The translations under genes were made by a program, and so were the position numbers. Under the pieces are notes generated by a model. The model was given only the letters and a program-made list of their open reading frames with translations, made no database searches and was not told the DNA's origin. From Marthasterias glacialis (taxonomy: Eukaryota > Echinodermata > Asteroidea > Forcipulatida > Asteriidae), in NCBI GenBank assembly GCA_911728455.2, contig OU452228.1, positions 19,371,224-19,435,223 on the forward strand: DNA of 64,000 nt, in the 5' to 3' direction. Shown here one piece after another: positions 55,435 through 64,000 of this stretch; the stretch's first letter is position 1, and every line of letters starts with the position of its first letter.

Positions 55435-56924
55435 ACGAACTCGAAGCTTCCGTAGGAAAACACATATGTAAAGAAAGTGTTATGTCATTAATACAAGGGT
55501 CAATGTTAATAAATTAAAGTCCAAAAGTACAAGTAGTGATGCTTGAATACGGAGGTCCGAAATCCGCATATAGTGAAAATTAATACGAAAGCATAAAATA
55601 CGAATAAAATAGTAAGCAGACTTTTAGCAGATAATTGGAAACATATTTCCTCAATTTCTGAAGCGGTTGAAATCACCCACTCCCCAAAAAGCAGATCAAC
55701 TTAGTGTCCAAAATGTAATTGAAATGGGGAACAAGGGTTAAGAAAAAAATAGTAAGAAATGTTGTCAACCATCAGTCACTAGATTGGCTGACATCTGGGT
55801 CACAATATAATACCGAAACCGGCTTTGGCTACGATTTAGCAGCACAGCCAATACAGCCAAAAGGTGTTTACTTCTGAACCATATCTTTCTGTCTATCTTG
55901 TCAAAGAGATTTAAATCGGGCGAAGATCAATGTGAAACATGTAAGAAAATTGGATGAAGTTCTGTTCCACACAAATCCACAATGGATTCTATATCACCCG
56001 CAGATAAAAAAAACAGGTAACGTCATAATGCAGCCATATCTCGAATTCTGGTGACACCTTATCGTGCGTAAATATGCAGAGGCACGGGTGTAATTAATGG
56101 TTTACAAAACGATTCCCGGTAAAAGTGAAGACATTTTATGGGACAACAAAACACCGGAAAAGATAGTCCATGAAAAGGATTCCGTGCAAGCTACAATAGT
56201 CACGCAGAGCATGAGGGAAGGGGTTGAAGACGCCCGATACCTTCCCGTGAATAACAAGCTACTGGCACGGTCAAGTGTAAATGATCGAAATTAAAGGCCA
56301 GTGGCTGGTTTTTTTTTTTGCAGTAGTTGAGCCAAAAGTCGACGTCACTTGATGATCTATAGATTCCGAATAGTGCGTTATGTACACGAGGCTCTAGCAT
56401 CATTCTGTCGAATGGTGATCGTAGTAAAGCGACCTCTTGTGTTTCACATTTTGAGTGTTTACTCTTAACATTAATGCTCACCCACACTGTGTCTTGACTT
56501 TCTTAGTTTTATCTTGAGACGGTTGTGTATTAATTACCTGTGTATTAAGAAGTGAAGTGAATGGAATTGGAAAATGTAAAGTTATTGTAGAATGGAGACG
56601 CCAGTTTGTCGACTGGTGCTTTCAAGATTTAGATATTACATAAGCGGATGTAATCCTTTTGAATCCATAAAAACAATGAAATCGATAAGTTTGATGAAAT
56701 GAAGTGACTTGTCTTCGTTAGAATTAGCCTAACAAAATAACTAATGTCAATTAAACGATTCCATAACGATTTTAATATATAAAAACAAATTATTTGTTTT
56801 GTTTAATTTGTTTGATTGTTGTATTTTTAGGGGAAGTTATATCTTCCTTGAATTTTATTGTGTACCACTCACTGTTGATCTGTATTCTACTAAATGTATT
56901 GTGCTTTTGTCAAGGTCGAATATA
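55435..56924. other. Gene-free DNA
   Basis: No supported gene. The short ATG frame at 56097-56294 shows no domain or splice context. Confidence 0.4.
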
Positions 56925-57050
56925 ATAATAACAATAATAATAAAAATATACCCGTATAGATTTAGTGATGTTCTTTTCATGCAATTGTCAATAATAATAG
57001 GCCTATCATTATTATTATTATTATTATTATTATTAATATTATTATTATTC
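56925..57050. repeat. ATT/AAT trinucleotide tracts
   Basis: AATAATAAC-type repeats at about 56925-56945 and a TTATTATTA tract at 57008-57048 in opposite sense. Confidence 0.9.
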
Positions 57051-57337
57051 TATACACCAGTTAAAAAAATATATGTCTTGTGAATTGTTCAAAGATTTCA
57101 AAGCGAAACTGCCATATCTTTATTTAGGTAAAAATGTTTAGGTAAATGGTGTTGACTTCATCAAATTATGAATAGAACTAAAAAAAATATAAAAAATAAA
57201 TAAAAACGAAACAATTAAATAGATAATTAAAACATTGAATATGAATGATATATTTATTGATTACATTTAGCCAACCCTTCGTTTTAGGGTACAGGTGGTC
57301 AGGGGATCGAGTCCTATCAGAGTCGGTAGATAAGTTT

Positions 57338-57628
57338 CTTTAAGGTCCCATGAATTTTTTTTTTTATTGGTTAAAAAAATTAAGTATGCCTAATAAAGTA
57401 TATCTTTACTTTTTTCACACTTTTTAAATGCGTATTAATCGTACAAATAACGATTTCTGAAAAAATAAGGAGTTGCCGTGCTCCGCCCACCCTTCCTCAT
57501 TAACATAAAATCTGTGACGTAGACTATGGAACGGCTGACCAGGGCCATGTGTGTGACAATAACATACATGCATTGTTGAAGCCACAAAAATGTTCCGTGA
57601 CAAAAAACCTCATCAGGGCCCTTTAAAG
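57338..57628. mobile_element. MITE-like element, ~291 bp, CTTTAAGGTCCC ends
   Basis: The left end CTTTAAGGTCCCATGA and right end TCAGGGCCCTTTAAAG are imperfect inverted repeats. The interior starts with a T-rich block and contains CTCCGCCCACCC. A left-end relative lies at about 54286. No coding frame, and the target duplication is not clear. Confidence 0.6.
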
Positions 57629-57939
57629 TTAAAGTAGGTGAAAGACTACAATGAAATTGATTGTTCCTACAAAAAAAAAACGTGCGCCATATCACAGCAT
57701 TCGTCTACCTGCTCTCTGTCCCATAATTTTTTTTGGTGACACGTTCATATGCTTATAGATTGATTTGCTCATTCCTTAGTGTGCAGCAAATTACAGGGGT
57801 GGCGGGGGGGGGGGGTGATCTAAGCACACATTTCTACTCAGGGAAATACTCAGAAAAAATTTCTAAATCAAGATTTGTTTCTGTATTTCAATTCTTTTAA
57901 GACTTCTCTTTGACTTTCTTCCGTCTATCCGTAAATCCA

Positions 57940-58035
57940 GCGTTCTCGGAAATGTGCGCATGCTCAGAACTACGCAAACAATCGAAATTTGCCTGGTAAG
58001 TCTACTGCCACCTAGCGTTCCAAAGTCTCCCATTA
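57940..58035 (-). repeat. Inverted relative of 50941-51030
   Basis: See 50941-51030: GGAAATGTGCGCATGC at 57949 and CTGCCACCTAGCGTTCC near 58007 on the plus strand. Confidence 0.75.
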
Positions 58036-58374
58036 CAACCGTTGACACGATTTCATAAAGCTGTTTACTGGTCTGCAAATTGCGTGCTTACGTCAACAAA
58101 CAAAATGTGTTTAAGCAAAAGTGTATTTCGTAAATGATCAAGAAGATCTAGAAAGTGTACTAAGGGCCGTCCGGTAAGCAGGAAAATATTTTCAAAACGC
58201 AAGATACAATCAGGCTCAAAGACAATTTCACCTGATTTTATTCCCTACTGATTTCGGAGAAAACTGCCATGAGAACCACGCCCTCTTGTGGTTAAACACC
58301 AGGGTCATTGCCATACCACGCTTATTAGCGGAAGAAATCTACTGAAGTGCATGATTAACGTGGGTTGTTTTCGA

Positions 58375-58570
58375 CTAGCTGGTTTTTCACTTATAATGCT
58401 GCCTTTTCGAGCCCGCGGTTTAAGCTTCGGCTTGGTCTCAGTTATCATTTCAAAAAGCGGGCAGGGTCCTATGGAGCAGCCGAAGCCAAAGCTATCACTT
58501 CGAAAATACCATAAGATGTTCACTCCCATTGCGGAATCAAAGCCCAAACATCTTACGTCATCTCTTCAAG
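58375..58570 (-). repeat. Probable dispersed repeat rich in GGCTTCGGCT
   Basis: On the minus strand it contains AGCTTTGGCTTCGGCTGC, TTTTTGAAATGATAACTGAG, ACCAAGCCGAAGCTTAAACC and GCGGGCTCGAAAAGGCAGC. Motif order is loosely echoed at 4235-4395. Assigned as repeat by style rather than by a firm second copy. Confidence 0.35.
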
Positions 58571-59599
58571 GCTCGTGAATAACACCAGATATACCGGCCT
58601 TTAGAACATGTACCTTGGACCTTGTATGACGTCATATTTTGTGTGTGCACATTCTCCAGTCTGGTATAGTTATGTGTCACGGTGACTTAGCGTACATATT
58701 AGTCACGGACGATTGTTTTCCTTTGCAAGATCAAATAACAAGAGTTGTTTGGATTATTGGATTTCATCCCTTTAATGAATTTCATCGTCAGCAAATAAAA
58801 ACAATTCTCTTGAATCTTCCTGTTTTGATGTTATGGTTATATTTAGAAATTTGGTCAAGATGAAACTGTGTCAACAATGTCCACTGATTAAAACGAACAT
58901 TCCGTGAAGGTCGCGGTACTGAATACACATGACGTTTTAGTTTAATTATTTATGGAAGAGATAAATAATCAAATGACATTATTTTCAGTTTTTCATGTTA
59001 TTTAAAAAGTCTTATGCGTAGCCATATGCGGTCGTGATGAATTCCCAACTGGACCGTCTAGGTGTATCTTATGACAAACACTGTCATAATACACTTTGTG
59101 TTTCAAAGTACTGTATTTAATGGCAAATGTGTGTATCCAAAATTGCACAAGGCGAACAGATTGTTAAAATGGTAACTACATGTATTTAGTTGTACATCTC
59201 TTTGGCAACAACAGTTGAGCATTTATTGTTGCAGTATGTTAAGGCAGAGGGGCATATCTTGGTATACACCATTGGCCATTTTAATAGTAAAAGAAAAACA
59301 ATAAGGTGTATTTAATCAGTTCTACTTTTCCCCTCAAGATACATCCTGCTATCTTTTAAATGAAAGGTCCTATGGAATCTCTAAAAATCTGAAAATCTCA
59401 TAAATGAAAACAGCGCCCACAATAACCCCCAAAATGACTTTAACTCATTTTTGTCAATTTCTGAGTCACACACTTTTGACATGAGGGGCCGCATTATACT
59501 TAGCTTTACTTAGTAATGACTTAATAAGACTCTTCAACTCATGTCATTAGAATTGACATCCAGATTGGCAGAAATTATGATAATAATAATAATGATAAT
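58571..59599. other. Gene-free DNA
   Basis: No supported gene or element. Ends in the AAT-rich tail of the neighbouring minus-strand SINE. Confidence 0.45.
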
Positions 59600-59935
59600 A
59601 ACCACAATAATAAAAAATAATTTTAAGGCAAATCATCCTTATTCGCAGCTGAGAAGCTGAATAGCGAGGGACGCGGCTTCAACGTGGTCGAGCAGGAGGC
59701 ATGTAAAGGCACCTTTTGGCAGCCAGCTATATCGACCCATATGACCACGGAGCACAGCCAGAGATCGCAAGTGTCCGATTTTTCCTGAGGGAAGAAAACC
59801 GGAGGGCCTGGGAAAAAAACTCAAAGCAAAGGAGAGAACCAACGCACATCTCTACTCACATATGACCCTAGCCGGGAATCGAACCAGGGTCACATAGTGG
59901 TGAGAGGCAAGCCACCCATGCCACCAATTATACAG
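59600..59935 (-). mobile_element. tRNA-derived SINE, third family (minus strand)
   Basis: On the minus strand, a tRNA-like head with B-box GGTTCGATTCC (about 59878-59888) follows GGCTTGCCTCTCACCACTAT. The body has GTGCGTTGGTTCTCTCCTTT, GGCCCTCCGGTTTTCTTCCC and AAAAATCGGACACTTGCGA, ending in an ATT-repeat tail at 59578-59612. The TTGGTTCTCT...CCTCCGGTTTTC body is widespread in marine invertebrate SINEs. Confidence 0.75.
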
Positions 59936-60059
59936 CAATGCATATCCAGAATACATCCTGGAAATAGTCCATAATTCGTTTCAATAATTTATTTGCCTTA
60001 AATATACTATCCCGTCTTTCCCATCAGGCTGACTTAAGTGGATTCCCCGTGCTCTCGAA

Positions 60060-60262
60060 TTGCGTATCTTGCATTATTAGGTTGGGGCAAATTATAGAAG
60101 AGTGATATTTTGGAGTGGATTAAAACATTCATAATTAAGAGCAACGCATCTCTAGTTTACGATTTCGATCATTATGAAAAAGGGAAAAGCCCCTTTCGCA
60201 TGATAATCATCTTCAAATTTACTAATGGAAAGAATACTTTCCTTTCCATTTTAATTTCGCCT
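60060..60262 (+). repeat. Diverged repeat, copy A (pair of 63140-63350)
   Basis: Shared in order with 63140-63350: GGGGCAAATTA, AGAGTGATATT, TCTAGTTT.CGATT, GATCATTATGAAA, AGCCC.TTT, AT.ATCTTCAAA and TTACTAATGGAAAGA. Confidence 0.75.
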
Positions 60263-63139
60263 TGCTAAGGAGAGTATGTCATGTTTTCGGTTATTCGTCC
60301 CTTCACCCCTCCAGTGTTTCAAATCTAGTTTAAAGCCATATTTGTTCAAAAGTTCTCTCTAAACCAGTGTCCAGCCTTCCGTTGACTGTTAAAATTTCAT
60401 TTTCTCTTTGTGCGCATTGGGTGTGTTTTGGACAGATTATGTGCGCGGTATAAATCTATAATAATTAAACTATTACATTACGGAATTGTATGGTGAACTA
60501 AAATCCTTTCAGACGCCCATTGCAAGCCTTAAGTAAAGGAACAATATTTCAAGGATTATTAAAATTGAGTCAACTAAGTTTACTTGCTGTTTTTGAACTC
60601 AGATGTCTGTCGTCAAAAATACGCAACTTTGAAGATTGTTTGCAAGTCAAGTTGAAACTTTCTAGTAATGTTTTTTTTTTTTTTTTTTTTTTTTTGGAGA
60701 ATATCTGCACCTGAAGTTACGTTTGAAAAGCTTGAAGTGATTTTGAAGCTGCACCGTGGCAGTTTGATAGAAGTTGACCCACTTTTAAACCACCTAGATC
60801 AAATTAAAGAATCACTAAACCTATTGAGTTTGAGATAATTTGTTCTTTGAATCGGTACAAATTAACATGCATTCTGAGATGTAGAAATGAACAGAACCCT
60901 TAAGGAAAGAGGTCTAAAAAAAGAACCTGTTTAGTATCAAATTAATTGATCTCTTTGGCCGTTTCAATTCAACCTCCAACTGCTTGTCACTCAAGCCACG
61001 TCTTTAAATTGGAATGGTGGTCCTTTCATCATTTCCAATTTTAACTCAATTAAGACGCAATATATTGCTGTTAAGATTCTAATGCATGGGGGCTTATCCA
61101 ATAAAGAACATACATCACCCGTACTTGAATTTCATAGAAACTTAATGTATTTTCATTTGTCAAGGTCAGTCTAAGCTCTTTCATTAAATTCTTGCAAAAT
61201 GGAATATAAAACAATCTTTCAAAAGGTTTTTGAGAAATGCATTTTGGCTAATGGGGCACATGGTGGCACAGAAAGAAAAAAGAAAAAAAACTTAGAAGTA
61301 AAGACATTTTCACAACCAAGGTTGATCTGTAAACGACATTATGTAATGACGCGCAAAAGTGAAAGCAAGACTTAAAAAGAAAAAAACCCAAAACCCAACC
61401 TTAATAATCTTTTTTTGTTGAATAAACGACAAAAATATGCTTTTAGGTCGGCTCTTTTGATGATTAGATACAAACGAGTTACTTTTATTCTAAACTTTGT
61501 TCATTTCAAAACAAACCTCGTATCGCCGGGAAATATTCTCTGTGTGTAACAACAGCCAAGACAATTATACAAAGCCAAAGTGGACTTGAGGATCACTTAA
61601 TTTTGACCGTCAAGGTCTGTGATGAATTTGACTGTGTTTATTTTAAGTGATGGATTTGCGTCATTTCTATGCATTTCTAACTAATGCAGCTGGAAGACTG
61701 CTTGAGACCGACCAGAGAATTAATTCGGACGCGGCCTATTCATAAAATGATGCTGGAAGACGACAACATGCTCGACTTATAAAAGCAAACGTACTGGCCA
61801 AACTTATGCCAAGATAGAAAGGAAACTGAATTGGTTGGAAGAAAAGTTATTGGAAGGAAATGAAGGAATCGATGAATCGGACATCCTGAATGACTGGAGA
61901 GTGATGGTTAGATGATTCCAGTATTGACTGATTGTGATTGTCAGGAGTAACAGGAAATTATTCATATTTGATGAAAGAATCTTTAAGAAAACCATTGGGG
62001 TCCCCCACATCTTTTGAAGTTTGTATACTTAATAATTGAAGGGTGTTAACTAAAACAGCAATTAAATTAAAAGTCAAGGTGAACAGACGTAACTTGGTTG
62101 TGTAACTCTTGAAATAATGATACAATGAAGTCAGTGGATTACGGTATACGAAAGCTAAGGAAGAATTGCGGGTTTACTGGGAGGCGGCGGGGTGGGGATG
62201 GGGGTTCAGAGCTGCATGGAAAAAGGGTATCAAACTGCACAACATAGAAACGTAAACCACAAAGAAAGTATTCAACAACACTCTTTCTTAAAATGCCCTT
62301 TTGAAAAGTGCTTCTATAATCAACCGTTGGAAAGAGTGATGGTGTTGGATGGTGCTGGTGGGTCTGTTAGTGGCGTACGTAATTGAATTACGTGAGTAGG
62401 AGCATGTCTACCCGTTGACACCGATCAAACCCTAATAGAGATCGCAGGCTGCAGGTTGACATTTTCAAAAAGAAGATTTGTTTTCGCCCACTCCTATAAA
62501 ACTGTACCAAGAAACTTAATATCATTGAAGCCTGACATTCGACCCCATTCAGAATGTAGCAAAGCTTTTATTATGTGTGGGTTGATCGAATTACACACGA
62601 ACTTGTATCTTATTTCTGTCCAATACAAGAGTGGGCTGGTTGCAGTAAACTTAAAAGGAAAACATGCCACACTATCCTTGTTGTCCACACACACGTAGTT
62701 GGGATATACTTCAAAAATGGCAAAATATGACTGAGAAATAAGAAAACAAAGATAACTACTAATACCCAAGGTGCAAGAATTACAACGTTTATAATAGTTG
62801 TTTTCAAACTATTACAGTATGGAGGTCTGACCAGCCTGCAGGTGATAAATTGAAGTTCGATGAACTGTTGCTCAGTGAGGTTTGAACAAAAGGTAACGGG
62901 TGGATTGACAGACTGAGGGCGTGCTCACTTTCCTTCCATGAACAAAAACAACAGGGACGTCACTGAAACAAAACTCCAGGCAATGAAATGGGACAAAGAG
63001 AAGTCCTTGTTTCCGTGTCGACAAAAGGGTCTCCTGCGACAACGTATCCCCCAGTTACTCCCCATTGGACAGACAATTCTAGTTTCAACCATAAGAGTGA
63101 CAAACACTTTCAATTCATAAAGTATTTTATGGAGATTTG
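60263..63139. other. Gene-free DNA
   Basis: No supported gene in 2.9 kb. A poly-T run lies at 60671-60695. Frames near 62192-62698 lack protein-like composition or splice context. Confidence 0.45.
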
Positions 63140-63350
63140 TATTACATCTCTTCGCTATTCCACACGAACGGGGCAAATTAGGAGAGTAATATTACAGAGT
63201 GAAAAGAAGCATTCCTTACTTTGAGAAAGGCATGTCTAGTTTTCGATTGTGACCATCATGAAAGAGGGGACAGCCCTCTTGATATGACCTTTACACACAA
63301 GATAAACATCTTCAAAAATTACTAATGGAAAGAGTGCTTCAACATTGATG
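63140..63350 (+). repeat. Diverged repeat, copy B (pair of 60060-60262)
   Basis: Same blocks as 60060-60262, 3.1 kb downstream in direct orientation: GGGGCAAATTAGGAGAGTAA, GTCTAGTTTTCGATTGTGAC, CATCATGAAAGAGGGGACAG, CATCTTCAAAAATTACTAAT, GGAAAGAGTG. Confidence 0.75.
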
Positions 63351-64000
63351 TCTTGAAGACGGAATATCGATTAAATGTCGACTGCTTGATCCGGAGGAGT
63401 TTAGGGGAGGGGAAGGGTTGCAATCCTTGACAAAACTGAGTTAAATTGCATCTTATTGGGAGACACAATCTGGGCAGCCTTTGATCGTCTCTTTCAAAAG
63501 GCAGTGAGCTATTGTTTGTTGGTATGCTTACTGTCTTTGAATCAAGATAAGGTACAGCATGAACATCTTGGTAAAACTGAATCGGTACAAGTTCCTTATG
63601 ATTCGCTCAGCTTTAATTTGTTCACTGGTTTCATGAGAACTATTATCATTTCTGTATTAGCTGGAAATCGTCTATTTAATCAACTTTCTCCCAAGTAAAA
63701 ATAACTATAATGTGACACTTAAAGCGACATGTTCGGCTGTGTAATATTGTCTCTCTTTTGAGTAGATTATGTTTTATTTATTCTTTTTAGACCTTGGAAA
63801 TAGAACCCTTAATTTATTTGCAATTTTAAGCTCAGTGATTCAACGAGCCCCGTTATTCCCTTCTGATAAGCTGTAATCCATCAAAGGAAACAATCCACGC
63901 GGAGGAAGAGTATTGCTTCAGGAAGTGTGTAATCTTAAAATTGACAAAGTGTTTTTTATTAGTTTTTTTTTTTTTTTTACATTTATGAGGATCGATGAGT
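63351..64000. other. Gene-free DNA with one GAATCAAGATAAGGTAC motif
   Basis: TCTTTGAATCAAGATAAGGT at about 63535 is identical over its length to a stretch at about 5963 in the 5.8-6.3 kb minisatellite region. Otherwise nothing supported. A poly-T lies at 63963-63978. Confidence 0.5.

Noticed and set aside
60060-63350. LTR retrotransposon bounded by the 60/63 kb repeat pair
   Set aside because: No TG...CA ends, primer-binding site, polypurine tract or gag/pol-like frame seen between the copies.

Overview
The window looks like intergenic and intronic DNA from an animal genome, most likely a deuterostome invertebrate and probably an echinoderm. The class is inferred, not shown. The evidence is about 60-65% AT by eye, very low coding density, rhodopsin-class receptors in uninterrupted reading frames, tRNA-derived SINEs, many small inverted-repeat DNA transposons, long micro- and minisatellites, and no operon-like or bacterial gene packing.

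Two protein-coding genes are clear, both class A G-protein-coupled receptors with no intron in the coding frame. One is on the minus strand at 8105-9307 (400 aa) and resembles thyrotropin-releasing-hormone-type peptide receptors. The other is on the plus strand at 52606-53580 (324 aa) and is a peptide-receptor-like orphan. Weaker coding signals are a possible exon with a PAN/apple-like cysteine pattern at 51793-51948 (+), a possible 3' exon at 42718-43062 (-), a possible first exon at 45703-45804 (+), and a strong splice donor at 48533 that may end a non-coding exon.

The rest is mostly repeats. From left to right: diverged dispersed repeats and a palindromic MITE (1-4.1 kb); a 38-39 bp minisatellite and a palindromic repeat (5.8-6.4 kb); the first receptor; hairpin-rich GTCC-motif DNA (12.2-12.6 kb); a 1.2 kb AATTG pentamer array with a 200 bp higher-order period (14.3-15.5 kb); SINEs and inverted-repeat elements (16.6-26.8 kb); a MITE nested inside a related MITE (28.2-28.6 kb); simple repeats at 30 kb; a 746 bp inverted-repeat element whose insertion site has an unfilled relative at 51.4 kb (32.3-33.0 kb); a degenerate roughly 21 bp repeat (33.9-34.4 kb); a 2.9 kb G-rich 24 bp minisatellite (37.2-40.1 kb); and a perfect (GA)89 run at 41.5 kb.

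The most notable region is 43.5-48.3 kb. It holds a second, interrupted copy of the 32 kb element, with a TA-flanked transposon nested in it. Next to it is a complete 2,045 bp DNA transposon (46289-48333) with a 6 bp target duplication. This element has inverted arrays of a 21 bp palindromic unit at both ends and one open frame encoding an IS3EU-type transposase N-terminus that lacks the catalytic core. The two receptor genes do not obviously work together. The window is best read as two receptor loci set in a landscape of nested transposons and tandem arrays.
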